Shown piece after piece: positions 1 to 11,110 of a stretch of DNA of 64,000 nucleotides. A model generated the notes under the pieces. That model worked only from the letters and a program-made list of their open reading frames with translations. It was not told the DNA's origin and did no database searches. Positions within the stretch are counted from its first letter, which is position 1, and every line of letters starts with the position of its first letter. The translations under genes and the position numbers were made by a program. The DNA is taken from NCBI GenBank assembly GCA_026018925.1, contig JAKSZU010000025.1, positions 21,183,391-21,247,390 on the forward strand. The letters are read 5' to 3'. The stretch comes from Tupaia tana. Taxonomy: Eukaryota > Chordata > Mammalia > Scandentia > Tupaiidae.

Positions 1-229
1 ACTACTTTTTCTATTTTCCAAAAGGGACTGGGGAAGTCATACCTATAAACATTAACAGATCATTTATTTTCTATTGACAGGATTCTTCCTACCTCCTGTT
101 CCTGGCATAGTATCTTTGAGATGTAGATTTCAACTGACTACATTGTATTCTTTGGCTTATTTCTTCCCAAGACACGGTACTTCCTTTTTCCTTGAGATGT
201 AGATTAAGCCTTTCTTTAACTAAGACATG
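1..229. other. Unassigned AT-rich DNA
   Basis: No gene or clear repeat is visible. It may include the 5' part of the LTR-like element that follows. Confidence 0.4.
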
Positions 230-520
230 GATCTTCCCTTCCAATCACAGACCTAAAAATTGTGGAACCCACCTATAACCTACAAGCCCCCACTTCTACA
301 TGTCCCACCTCTTTGGGCCAGACCAATGGAAAATCTTTTCACTAAATGTTGTCTGCCAATCTCAAAAGCAAATAAAAGGAACCTCTGTACATGATCACCC
401 TGAGAAAAGGCATGTATGCCTCTTCTCTGGCCTAGGTCACTCACACTTGACTTGGAAATAAACCACATTAATTATTAATTATTAATTTTACAGTTGGTTA
501 TTTATTTTCCGTCAACATAT
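230..520 (+). mobile_element. LTR-like fragment (ERV1-type suspected)
   Basis: A pyrimidine-rich stretch is followed by GAAATAAACCACATT (a possible polyadenylation region) and ends near TTTTCCGTCAACA. The same two blocks recur at 4430-4645, so these look like copies of one LTR family. No internal coding remnant is recognised next to it. The family name is not assigned. Confidence 0.4.
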
Positions 521-1138
521 TAAATGGAACTATATGTTTATGGGTTAATAGGAGCTGTTCATGGTTCATGGAACTTGGAAATCTTCATATTGGTATTTAG
601 CATCATTCCGAAGGTAGTGCTCTATCCAGGTCAGGCTGTTTGCAGACAAGGCATCTGCAAAACCAGCTGTAGTTATATATATGTCAAATAACTGATTTTT
701 CCTTAGCTATGGATTTACCAAGTATTTCTTTAGCAGCAGTATACTGAGCACAAAGAGATAAAAAGGATATACGTGAGCCTACCATAAAATGACTATGGTA
801 TCTTTGTACAGATAGGGGAGACTGGAATAGAACAAGGGAAATACAGGAAATCTGTGTTGTGTAGTTTTGTGAGTAAAATGTCAACAAAGAAACAAAAGAG
901 GAAGTCACATTGTGTCCAAAATCGTCCTACAGAACCGTGGTCCTCAAAGAACTCTCATCAGCATCAGGGAAGGTGCGGTAGGTTTTTGATTTAGTAGATG
1001 TGGATAGAAGTCCGAGAATTGCACATCTTACATTCTCATGTGGATAGAGCTGCAATAAGGTGGACTATGCTTCAGAAAACACTCCTATAGAACTAGAAAG
1101 GCATTTAGATGTATGTCTGCTTAATTTCAGAAAACTTC
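521..1138. other. Unassigned DNA
   Basis: No gene, recognisable repeat or long open frame is visible. Short frames here are AT-rich and have no domain features. Confidence 0.4.
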
Positions 1139-1385
1139 TATTTTTAAGAGAGATTTTTGCTATAGGTCGTGTGTGCTGGCTGGAGAGACAGAGAAACAGA
1201 AAGCAAGAAATCACACCCTTGGAGAGATGGCCATGCCACAATCCCTTCTCCTCTATTCTCTTCTCGGGATTTTGGGCATGTATGCACACACACCAGCATG
1301 AGTTTCAAGCTGCTGGGGCCAATCAAGTCACAGTTGGCCATATAGGAGTCCAGGGACATAACCATTATACCATCTGCTGGTCTCA
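1139..1385 (-). mobile_element. tRNA-derived SINE, long form, old copy
   Basis: In reverse orientation: A tail remnant, the TTTTGCTATAGG block, GAGA-rich tract, AAGCAAGAAATCAC, CAATCCCTTCTCC, and a decayed tRNA-like head ending GCTGGTCTC. Many CpGs have decayed to TG/CA. It abuts the L1 fragment that starts at about 1386. Confidence 0.82.
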
Positions 1386-1458
1386 ACTCTTGACTCTCTC
1401 CCTCCCCCTAGATCAAGCAGTCCTTCTTTCACATATTTGAGTACTCCAGTGTTGGGTG

Positions 1459-1463
1459 CATAC

Positions 1464-1539
<76 letters not shown>
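1459..1539. repeat. Compound (TA)n(CA)n(TA)n microsatellite
   Basis: An uninterrupted dinucleotide run of about 80 bases sits inside the L1 endonuclease fragment, just after GTTGGGTGCATA. L1 normally has a short GCATATATAT-type run there, so the tract probably expanded from L1 sequence. Confidence 0.93.
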
Positions 1540-1614
1540 GTCTTACATATTCTTGATGGGTTTGGCCCTTTCAGTTCTATATAGTGTCCTTCTTTGCCTC
1601 TCCTTACATTTTTT

Positions 1615-1881
1615 CCTTTTTTTTTTTGGAGAGGTTTTTTTTTTTTTTTTGCTGTAGGGCACTTGCGCTCGCTAGACAGAGACAGACAGATAGAAAGCAA
1701 GAAATCACCCCCCGGGGGGATGGCCCACGCCGCAATCCCTTCTCCTCCATTCTTCTCTCGGGATCTTGGGCACGCACGCACATGCGCCCGGCGTGAGTTT
1801 TTAAGCCACCGGGTCCGGGACGCGAACCGCCGTCGACTACATGGGAGTCCAGCGACATAGCCAATACGCTAACTGCTGGTC
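1615..1881 (-). mobile_element. tRNA-derived SINE, long form, young copy
   Basis: A well preserved reverse copy: A tail, CTCTCC-type 3' end, CCCCCCGGGGGG core, GCGCCCGGCGTGAG, and a head ending GCTAACTGCTGGTCC. An exact 18-base target-site duplication, CCTCTCCTTACATTTTTT, lies at 1597-1614 and 1882-1899. It inserted into the L1 ORF2 fragment. Confidence 0.95.
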
Positions 1882-2992
1882 CCTCTCCTTACATTTTTTA
1901 TCTTAAAGTCTATTTTGTCTGATATCAGTGTCACTACTCTAGCCCTTTTTTGGTTTCTATTTGTCTGGGATATATTTTTAAAGCCCTTCACTTTCAATCT
2001 ATTTATGCATTTATCAGTGAGGTGCATTTCTTGCAAGCAGTGTATAGTGGGCTTCTGTTTTTGACTCCATTCAACCATTCTCTGTCTTTTAACTGGAGAA
2101 TTTGATCCATTAATGTTCAATGTTATTATTGATATTTACAGACATATCCCTGCCATTTTGTAAGACACTTTCTTTGTTATTTTGTGTTCTCTCATTTCTG
2201 TTTGTTTCTCTTTAGTTTTCCTAATATAGTACTCCTTTCAATGCTTGTTGAAGTGCTAGTGTTGGTAAATTCTTTCAGTTTTTGTTTATCTGAGAATAAT
2301 TTTATTTTTCTTCTCACTTGAAAGATAATTTAGTCAGGTATATTATTCTTGGTTGATATTGTTTTTCTTTTGTGTTTGAATATGTCTGCCCATGTCTTTC
2401 CTGTTGGCATTGTTTCAGTAGGGAGTTCTGAAATTAGCCTAATAAGTTCTGAAATTAACCTATGTAAGTAACTTGATATTTCTCTTGTGCCATTTTTAGA
2501 ATCGTGTTGTTGTCTTTGATTTTTACTAATTTGTCTAAAAAGTGGCACAGACTGGGGGTGGATCTTACTAGGTTGTTTCTGTTTGATGTTCTTTGCATTT
2601 CCTGTGTCTGGATCTCTAAATGTTTCTCAGGTTTGGAAAGTTTTCTGCAAGTATTTCATAGAGTTGATTTCCTATACCCTTTCCAGAGTCTTCACCTTTT
2701 GAAATACCAATTATTCAGATATTTTGGCATTTAATGTGATCTAGTATTTCCTGTATGTTGTCCTAATGTTTTTTGATTGAGCTCCATGGGCTTTTGTGGC
2801 AGAAAGCAATGAAGAGCTAAACTTGTAGTGATGCTTCTTCTCTGACAATGGTTTGAAATGTAGCCAATCAGAAACGTCAGTGATATAATCTTATCTCTGT
2901 TGACTCTGTCCTTCAATTTAATCTATTTCCTTGGTGAGGAAGTATAAATAGAAATATTACATAACTTATTTCATGTATTTCTAAGACTCTCT

Positions 2993-3133
2993 CTCTTTTT
3001 GTTTTCTAGTTTTCCTTATAGAGAATATGTGTTTGCCAGGTAGAGACAGAGAGAAAGTGAGAAATCACTCCATCCCTCCAGAAAGGATGGTCACACTGCA
3101 ATCTCCTCTACTTCAGACTCCTCTTGGGATTTT

Positions 3134-3169
<36 letters not shown>

Positions 3170-3265
3170 ATTCTCAAGTCATTGAGTCTGAGTCTTGAAC
3201 CATGCAGTGAGCCCTGTGGGATCCAGTGCCTTAACCTCCACACCATCCACCATCTGCTGGTTCCA
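2993..3265 (-). mobile_element. tRNA-derived SINE, old copy with (AC)16
   Basis: It carries the GAGAAATCAC and CAATCTCCTC blocks and a decayed head ending CATCTGCTGGTTCC. At 3135-3166 the TG/CG-rich part has become a pure AC run, which probably grew from the CpG-rich GCACGCACAC segment of the element. Confidence 0.78.
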
Positions 3266-4429
3266 AGAATCTCTTCTTTGTCATATACATGTTTTTATAG
3301 TTTTTGTCAAATCCATTTTCTTTTACACCTCCTTTTATACTTGACCAATAGTCAAGCATAATTGCTGAAATGAGATAAAATATGAGATTGGCGGTAATAT
3401 TTCTAAATGACAAAGACAAAAATATCAAGAATATGTAAGTTCGAGAAAGACGGGTAGGGCATTGCCGTGGCTTTACTTTGAGGAAGAGAATTAAACAGTT
3501 TAGAAAAAAAAAAATGGAGTAATTATTATGAATCTTAAAAGGTCTCTGTCTGACTAGACATTCCATTCATTCCAGAAAAGAAATATGTCATTAGTCTTCA
3601 ACAAATTTGCATTGCCTCCCAAAGAGCTAAGCTTCCAGCTGCAGAGGTTGATCCCTCCCAGTATGCGTCATGTGGCCATCACTGAAATGCTGGATAAATT
3701 AGACCTGTCCATATTTAGAATCAATCGTTACTCCGAGTACTCAGACATGATCATTTTTCTTTCCCAATGAGATAGTGTCTGACCGCTTGACTCATCCCAG
3801 TGTGATGCTGGGGCAGACTGAAGCAGGAGTTTTAAAGTCCAAATGGGAAGGCTTCTTAGACTGAAGGCAAATTATCTACTGTCAGATTTATGGTACAGAA
3901 GATCTTTAAGGCTGCGGTAACAAAAAGAGCACTCTCTACAAAGTCAGGAAGGAAACCCGGAAGTCACCTTTGCCACACCTGTTTGGATCACAGTGAAACT
4001 TTCATTCTCACAAAAATGAAGAACAATGCGTTTCTTTGAACTCGCAGGTTCCAACTTTACAAGCTTCTCGGATACAATGTTTTTTTGTTCAGAATCAGTT
4101 TTAAATGTGTGACTAAATAAAATAATCCAGGGTAATCTTACATCCCTGACATTTTATAAACAAGTCAATTGTGTGCATTTGTGCTGTAAAAGAAAAGCCG
4201 TGCAGAGTCTGGGACACACAGGGTTGATTTGAATCTTAAAGGCCTGGTTTCACCCATATCCATTAGGGTTATTGCCCAAACTATTGTTTTAGTTTACAGC
4301 AAACAAGTTGTGATGCAATAGTACAGACGGATTGTAGATTTTACAGTATGACTTCTGCCATTTTTTCTTCCCAATGTTGAGTTCACAATGTAAAGAATAA
4401 GGTATAGCCCATCAGTTGCCTGCAATATT
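3266..4429. other. Unassigned DNA
   Basis: No coding feature or clear repeat is seen. The 3' part may belong to the LTR-like element that follows. A 61-codon open frame at 3585-3770 has no recognisable domain and is within chance expectation. Confidence 0.4.
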
Positions 4430-4645
4430 TCAAAGAACCAATATAAACTCTTAACGAATAACTTGCAACCTCCCCTTTCTGCCTGTTCTCTTTATTAGAT
4501 AAATCTGCTTTCTTTTTTTGTTGAGTGTGTGTCTAGCAAACTAGAAATTTGCTCTTCCAGATGATTGATCCTAAGCCCTGGGACAAATAAACCACATTCA
4601 TTTCATTCATCAAGCCTCAACCTTCTTTTTTCGATCGACAGTGCG
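4430..4645 (+). mobile_element. LTR-like 3' end (ERV1-type suspected)
   Basis: A C/T-rich stretch is followed by CAAATAAACCACATTCATT and a terminus near TTTTTTCGATCGACA. It shares the AATAAACCACATT block and the terminal T-rich/CGxCAACA-like end with 230-520. No primer-binding site is recognised after it. Confidence 0.45.
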
Positions 4646-4785
4646 TATGTGTAAATACAAATCTTCAAATTTAGATTTTAAATTTAATACATTATTGATT
4701 TTTTTAAATGTAATGCCATTTAATCAGAAGACTATATTGATTATGCTTAGATAAATATACATTCTTTGTTGTTGTTGTCTTCAGA

Positions 4786-5037
4786 GATTTTTTTTTTTTT
4801 CTTAAAGGATGCATGCACTCACTGGAGACACAGAGAGAAAGAAAGAGAAAGTGAGAAATCACCCCCCATAGGGGAGGGCCACACTGCAATCCCTTCTCTC
4901 CAGTATCCTCTTTGGATTTTGGGCACACACATGCATGCACCTGGCTTGAATATCAAGCCACCAGGTCCAGGACTGGAACCATAATCAGCCATGTGGGAGT
5001 CTAGCACCGTAACCACTACTCCATCAGCTGGCTCTCC
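4786..5037 (-). mobile_element. tRNA-derived SINE, old copy
   Basis: It has a T run, GTGAGAAATCACCCC, CAATCCCTTCTC, AAGCCACCAGGTCCAGGACT, and a tRNA-like head ending ATCAGCTGGCTC. The diagnostic body is present but diverged. Confidence 0.82.
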
Positions 5038-7244
5038 CATTCTCTTCTTACAGATCCTGTTAAAGGGTAAGTTTATCATCCAAAGGGGATGAGGAGACAA
5101 AAAGAGAAAACAAAAAATAAAGGATTCAGATAATTGTTATTTTCCTGTATTTTCTGATAAGACTATTGCAAATATTCCCCTATGATTTTGACTATTTTAC
5201 ATTAAGTGTGTATGTGTATGTGTGTGTGTGTGTACACACCTGCATATGTTTGTGTTTCTTTTCTCAGTTTTGAGCCACTCAAAAGAAATAAGAAAATATG
5301 TTGGTAGATATATAATGAACCAGTACAATAGCTAACACTACCTAACTAGGAAAATACATTTGTGTGCAAGTGATGCTTACAGTCTGCTTAACTTAGTTCC
5401 AGTTAGTCGGTTTGCTTCTGTGAAGCCAGCTGCTAATCCCCCTAAGGCCACCACCACAAGGCTTTATTTGACAGCTCCTCATACCAGAAAGAAGTGAGCT
5501 AGGTCTATTATCATCTTCCTGGTAGTCCTAAAAGAGTCATTTACTGTCTTTTCTCCAGGGCAGATGGTATCTGCAGTGCTGAGCCTCGATATTTTATGCA
5601 GGAACTACACATTTCTTAGCAGGACAGAATTCAGTCTGGTAAAGTGGCTAGTCCTACCCTTCGTCCACTTTCAAATGACAAGAGTTGTTGAGAGCTGAGA
5701 AGAACAACTGTGAACTCGGCCAGTGACTGAAATCCAGTAGGTTTTCTAGCACAACATTCAAGAACAGTGCCCTTCAGTGCAAAAGATCTGGTCAGAATCC
5801 TTTCTTTCTGAACAGGAATTCTGACATGGCCATGCCCAAAGGAAAGCCTGGAGCTCTTTTCTGGTGACTGTAGGAACTGGTGTGAGGTCCTGCCCTGGGC
5901 GAGAAGCTTTTTCTACTGAGGTCCAGGTACTTTGGCATGCCTGATTTCCTTATAAAATGGTCTGAGAGCTTAGCAGAAGTGTCTATACGAGGATGACGGA
6001 AGGAATCCTTGAAAAGAGAAGCACTCAGAGGTCATGGTCCTGCTTCCTCGTTTTAAAAATTTTCTTTTTCCAATTTGCACATTTTCTAACAACTCTTTCC
6101 TTAACACCTCCCCATGCCCACCCCCTGTGCACACACACAGGCCAATTCCTCCTACCCTGGAACCTCCTTAAATAGATTATAACCTCCACCACAGGAAACA
6201 TTTCCTTCGTGACCTCATCTCCGTGCAATTCAGAACGCGCTTTTTCATCTGTCGCAGTGCAGGACCATTATGAAAAAGAGAAAAGACTATTTTCTCTATT
6301 CTCTACCCAGAGACCATCTCATTTTATTGCAATTTCAAAGAAAACCTTGTAAATGCAGCTGGGGAAATAAATGAACAAAACAAAACATGGAACCAGCCAT
6401 TCTTTACTTATTGACTCAACATGTAATCAGTTCTGTGTTTTGCAAAGACAGTTGCTGGTTTTGATTCTGTAAATTTTCCTGCAAAAGAAATGAAAGATCA
6501 AACAATTCCTCTGGCTTCAGAGTTGTATAATTAAGGAACTGCCAATATAACACCCACAATTAACAATTTTCTTTTACATCTTTTTTTTTTTTTAACCTGC
6601 TTACTTAACCTGAACATGAACTTGTCCTGTTTACAAAGAGAGGGTTGAAAAACTAAAAACTCACTTAATATATTAACATGTTAGTAAATTCTTTAATTCC
6701 TAAACCAGAAAAAGATCTTTAAAATGTTATGGCAAAATGTCTACCAAACTTAAAAAATAATTAAAAATTAAGAAAGTATTATTCTCAACAGAGACAGAAA
6801 TCAGTCTATACATTTTAGGGAATTTAATATTATTTAATCTGTCTTATTCAGTAGCAGACAAGAGTTCCTAGTCTCTATTCCAGTAGGGGTAAATAAAGCT
6901 ATAAGATAATAATAAAAGGAATATTTTATGATCCTGTCTGTTCTTTAAACACACCTGGGCAGTGTGGTTTTCCATGAAAGAATAGTCCCTTTAAAGTCAA
7001 GAAAGGGAAAAACATATAGATATATAATACACTCATATGTAAATACATATATCTACATACATGTATGTAATTGCTCAATTTATTATTTTTTTTATCCATG
7101 ATAGCTTTAGGAAATAGTTAAGTTCACTTGTAAAGAAATCTGAAATAAAATAACCAAAGTTCTAAATAGAAATTTTAAAGACAGAAACAAGAGTAGTATC
7201 ATGATTAAGACTTAGAAACCTATGCTTTAAAATTGACCAGCACT
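5038..7244. other. Unassigned 2.2-kb stretch with a (TG)n tract
   Basis: AT-rich DNA with no recognisable gene or transposon. A TG-rich microsatellite lies at 5206-5234 and a small TA/CATA-rich patch near 7017-7070. The short open frames at 5993-6228 are reciprocal frames on the two strands without domain features. Confidence 0.4.
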
Positions 7245-7504
7245 GGGGCCAGTAGGTGGCATTATAGTTTCATGGCTGGACTCCCACATAGTTGGCAGTG
7301 GTTCGAGTCCTGGATCCACTGGCTTAAAACTCATACTGGGAGCATGTGCATGCATGACCAAAATCCAGAGAGGAGAATGGAGGAAAGGGATTGTGGTGTA
7401 GCTGGGCCCTCTGCTGGGTGATTTCTTGCTTTCTGTCTCTCTGTCTTTCTGGTGAGCATATGTGCCCTATAGAAAAAAAATCTCTATAAAAAAATAAATA
7501 AATA
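7245..7504 (+). mobile_element. tRNA-derived SINE, full length, old copy
   Basis: The head GGGGCCAGTAGGTGGCAT is followed by a near-perfect B box (GGTTCGAGTCC), GAGAGGAGAATGGAGG, GGGATTGTGGTG, a CT-rich run, GCCCTATAGA and an (AAAT)n tail. The 5' GGGGCC start differs from the GGGACC start of the young copies. Confidence 0.88.
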
Positions 7505-7520
7505 AGCTGACAAACACATG

Positions 7521-7768
7521 GAACAGCAGGTGGCATAAAGTTCTTGGATTCCCACATGGTCAACCATGGTTCAAGTCCCAGAACCAGCAGCTTGAAACTC
7601 AGGCCAAGTGCATCTGTGCTTGCTTGCCCAGAATCCCAAGGAGAATAGAGGAGATGGGATTCTGGGATGGTCATCCTCCCCATGAAGGGGTGATTTTTCA
7701 CTCTCTCTGTCTCTCTGATGAGTGCATGTACTCTACAGCAAAAACCTATTAAAAAACAACAACAAAAA
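7521..7768 (+). mobile_element. tRNA-derived SINE, old copy in tandem with the previous one
   Basis: It starts GGAACAGCAGGTGGCAT and has the B box GGTTCAAGTCC, AGGAGAATAGAGGAGA, the CT-rich run and a CAAAAACC(T) A-rich tail. It lies 16 bases after the preceding SINE in the same orientation, which suggests insertion into or beside that copy's A tail. Confidence 0.85.
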
Positions 7769-9435
7769 CTGACTAGCATAGTCTTTCCCCCCATGCTGGC
7801 ATGCCTATTCCCAACCACTGACATATATATAGGCACGTATATATAGCCTGATTCATTCATTTTCTTTATCTGTCAGCTCTTCATAGAAATGCTTTTTACT
7901 TGGAAACTATGAATTTCTATTTATCTCAACAACCAACTTTCTAAACTGCTGACATTTTCTCACATAAAATTCTACCTTCAGAGTAGTTGAAATTTCCCTA
8001 GCTTTATACCATGATGAGTGATCCTTCACATTGTCAGAGTAAACTAACCATCTCATATACCAGCTGTCAAGTACTTTTTATTTTATTTTTTGGTTTTATT
8101 TTGTTAATAATCAAACAAAGACTACAGTAAGGATGAAGGACTTTTCCCTTCTCTTTAAAGTTCATGGAAAACCACGGACATAGGTAAGTTAACAAGAGAA
8201 AAGACATATACATTTATTTTAGCATATACATACATACATACATACATACACAGGAGCTGTAGAAGATCTGACTCAAACAGGGACCAGATGGTTGGAGTTT
8301 AAATGCTCCTTCATAGAAAGAAGAAAATGGGGGTGCAGGTCATTTTAGAGTAAATGATTTTTAGAGGAAAGGAATTGGGTTCAATGATGAAATAATGGTG
8401 AATTAATGATTCTCCTCGGCAGGTAGATGGGCCTTACAGAGAGACAATAGCTCCTGATAAAAAATTTGTTCAGGTGTGCTGACGTTTTTCAATCTTCCTT
8501 ATTTAATAAAACCTCCGGGGAGGGGGTGGAAGGTGATTGATTGCCTCTTCACTGTCTTTGAGCATGCAGTAGAATGACAGAGGAAAGCTCTTCCCTGCAC
8601 TTTGGGAGAGAAAGGGGGCCAAGGAAGATCCAGAGACGGGGGTGGGAGAAGGTCAGAGAGAGCTCGGTTCTGAGCCTCTTTCTTTCACTCAGCAGGTCAA
8701 GGTACCAGCCTGGGAGGTATCATTTTCTGAGCTCTGGCATGAAACACTGTGCTCGTAGGAATCTGAGATTGAGATTCTCAACCTCTGTGTTTGGTTGGGG
8801 TGGATTACCTATTTGTTTCTAACTATTCTGGTAATCGGAGTGTTCTCAGGGCTGTTCACCAGAACATAAGATTTGATATTTGAAAACTAAAAAGATAAAT
8901 AAAAAAAGACTAAACAAGAATTACTAATAAACCAGAGGTATATGACTAAAGATACTTAAGAACCAGTTTTTGAAGCTGAAATCCATCAAATGCTCCTTTA
9001 ATCTGTTCAAACTGCATGGGAAGAAACAACAAACAAAGCCTTTTTTAATTTTTTTTTTTTATTATTTTTTTTTTTTCCCTAATCTCTGATTTCAGTGGCT
9101 GGTACCTGCACATTAAATTAACAGGAGAAAAAAATTATACTTATATATACAGAAGGCAACAAAAAAAGTAGCTGGATTGATAATAGTTAAAATTGAAGAT
9201 TTATGTAACTAATTTAGTAGGAGAATGTAGAAAAGAATTTTCTTTTTCTGGAAAAGAAATTATTTGTAAAGAAACAGGATATAAAAATGTTTGATAATGT
9301 TTGTCTATATAGGTATTTTCCCAGAGACATGAAACTCCCTGGAGGAGAGATTTATGCTCAATCTATTTTCATTTGTACCCCTAAGGCTAGACTTTCCCTG
9401 AAGAGAGACTTCATGACAAACTGACTTCCCAGAAC
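7769..9435. other. Unassigned DNA with a (CATA)n tract
   Basis: No gene is seen. A CATA tetranucleotide run lies at about 8224-8250. A T-rich double run at 9045-9075 could be a retroposon tail without a recognisable body. Confidence 0.4.
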
Positions 9436-9722
9436 ATTCTTACTATGAACTGAATGTTCGTACCCTCCCTAAACCCAAAAGTTGAAACTATAATAAACAT
9501 CGGTTTAAACGGAAGTTTTAGAGTTTAATTAGATCAGGAGGTTTATGAGACGTCCCAGAGAGAACTCTTCCACTATTTCAAGATAGAACTAGAGGGTGCC
9601 ATTTATGAACCAAAGTGCACTATACCATGGGTCTGCTGGCTCCTTAGCCTTGGTTTTCCCATCTTCCAGAACTGTTCTTGTGGCTTATAACAAAAAATTG
9701 CTGTGGCTAATAAACCACGTTT
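9436..9722 (+). mobile_element. ERVL-MaLR (MLT1-type) LTR
   Basis: It opens with CTGAATGTTCGTACCCTCC, then AATTAGATCAGGAGGTTTATGAGACG, and the 3' part has CCAGAACTGTTCTTGTGG and AATAAACCAC. This block order is that of MaLR solo LTRs. No internal sequence follows. A SINE inserted at its 3' edge. Confidence 0.75.
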
Positions 9723-9724
9723 TA

Positions 9725-10165
9725 ATTTGCCAAGGAGTGCAAGTACTCCCTGGAGAGAGAGAGAGAGAGAGCGCAGAAAAGGATCTCCCAAGAGGTACAT
9801 TCTTGCCACAATCTCCTTTCCATTTCTCCCTCATTTCTAGATTTTTAAAAAATTATTTATTTAATTTGATTTATTATTATTATTTTCTTTTCTGTTTGCT
9901 GTAAGAGATGCGTGCTCACCAGAGAGACAGAAAGAGAGAGATGGAGAGAAAGCGAGCCACCAGGTTGAGGATTTGAACCATGGTCAATCATGTGGAAGTT
10001 CAGTACTTACACCACCATGCCATTTGTTGGCCCCCTTTTGTGATTTTTGAGTGTGTACCTGTGCCCACTGGTGTGTCCCTCCAAGTCACTAAGTAGGAGA
10101 CTTGAACTACACCTTAGGCCATATAGGACCAGTTGCCTTGACCAGAGGACTATTGACTGACCTCA
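9725..10165 (-). mobile_element. tRNA-derived SINE, old copy, interrupted by a second SINE
   Basis: The 3' half (GCAAGTACTCCCTGGAGAGA, CAATCTCC) lies at 9725-9838. Its head half (CACTGGTGTGTCC ... ACTTGAACTACACCTTAGGCC) resumes at about 10036. The gap is filled by a short-form SINE. The head is strongly decayed. Confidence 0.7.
9838..10034 (-). mobile_element. tRNA-derived SINE, short form
   Basis: An AT-rich tail (TTATTTATTTAA, ATTATTATT) is followed by GAGAGACAGAAAGAGAGA, AGCCACCAGGTTGAGGATTTG, and a head ending CATTTGTTGGCCCC. It lacks the GGAGAATGGAGGAGAAGGGATT segment of the long form. Confidence 0.78.
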
Positions 10166-10816
10166 AATTTCTTAATGTGAATACATCATAGCCAAAAAAA
10201 AAAAAAATACACATATATATATATCTATCTATCTCACTGGAACATTAATGTAAGGTGAGTTTTTAACCAAGTAAGAAATATTTTTATATTTTAAAAACTT
10301 TTTGGAAATTTTTGAAATATGTATTAGAAATAATTCATTATAAAAATATAATTATACAAGCAAACAAAATATCTACAAATAAATTTAAAGGGGAAACAAG
10401 TGTTATCATTCTATGAAAAGCTAAAATGTTTCATAAATTGAAGGGAACAGCTATAAAACATAGTGAGTTTTGTTTTTCATTTCAACAAAAACTAGTTGGG
10501 CTACCTGATAAACATAATATGGATTTATCTATAAGGAGAAAGAATTTATAACCATACCTCTTCTAATTCCATGATTTGTTAGTTTATTTCAAAAATCCTT
10601 CTAATGTATTCCTCCTATAGGCCATGCTCCAAGAAGAGTAATACATTCAGCATTAATTAATAGATAATAGCTTTTTTCCTAGAAATTAATTCATTGTTTT
10701 CTATACAGGAAAAATACTTCATAATATAAAAGAAAATATCCTAATTAAAAAGGTTCTGATATGTATCTGCATGTGGGTGTGTGTGTACATTTTCTCTCTT
10801 TATTAAAACCTTTCAC
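10166..10816. other. Unassigned AT-rich DNA
   Basis: Low-GC sequence with a short A run and TA/TATC run at 10194-10233. No gene or clear transposon is visible. Confidence 0.4.
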
Positions 10817-11110
10817 AGGAACCAGTATGTGGTGGAATGATTACATCACTGGACTCCCACATAGTCAATAGTTGTTCAAGGACCAGATCCTGCAGCTTAA
10901 AAGAACACTGGGCATGTGTGCACGTGTCCCCAAAATCCCAAGAAGAGACTGAAGGAGAAGGGGTTATGATGTGACTGCCCTCCCGGAGGGTGGTGTGATT
11001 TCTTGCTTTTTGCCTCTTTCTCTGTCTTTCCTGCGAGCGCATGTGCCCAATAGCAAGAATCTCTCTAAAAAAAAAAAAAGCAAAAACAAATAAACAGCAA
11101 AAAAAAAAGA
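10817..11110 (+). mobile_element. tRNA-derived SINE, long form
   Basis: The head AGGAACCAGTATGTGGTGGA is followed by the decayed B box TTGTTCAAGGACC, CCCAAGAAGAGACTGAAGGAG, CCCTCCCGGAGGG, CTCTTTCTCTGTC, GCGAGCGCATGTGCCC and a long A tail. The A tail has split into two A-rich blocks. Confidence 0.85.

Larger units (their letters stand above)
1386..2120 (-). pseudogene. L1 ORF2 endonuclease domain, N-terminal fragment, broken
   Basis: The minus-strand translation from 2120 begins MNINGSNSPVKRQRM and continues with HCLQEMHL, RLKVKGFKNI and DKIDFKIKN. These match the order of the N-terminal APE-type endonuclease of L1 ORF2p, including the conserved Asn of NING and Glu of QE(T/M)HL, which belong to the active site. 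After the SINE the frame resumes with KEGHYIELKG. After the microsatellite come YAPNTG and VKEGLLDL, again in family order. In a live element this domain nicks target DNA for target-primed reverse transcription. Here the frame is split by the SINE and by a TA/CA tract, and the catalytic Asp/His half and the reverse transcriptase are absent. The fragment is dead. Subfamily is not assigned beyond L1M-like. Confidence 0.85.
1386..2800 (-). mobile_element. L1M fragment (5' half of ORF2 plus upstream region)
   Basis: The minus strand carries the start of L1 ORF2 (endonuclease) at about 1386-2120. Upstream of it (2121-2800) lies sequence resembling the region 5' of ORF2 in old L1M elements. The plus strand is T-rich, as expected for an antisense L1. 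A microsatellite (1459-1539) and a young SINE (1615-1881) interrupt it. The reverse transcriptase and 3' end are missing. Confidence 0.8.

Noticed and set aside
1459..1539. Replication origin or matrix attachment from the TA run
   Set aside because: It is a plain dinucleotide microsatellite inside an L1 fragment; nothing else supports a functional site.
7324..7860. 178-codon open frame on the minus strand
   Set aside because: It runs through two forward SINEs read backwards; recurring peptides such as NPFPPFSSLDFGHA come from the SINE body in many places.
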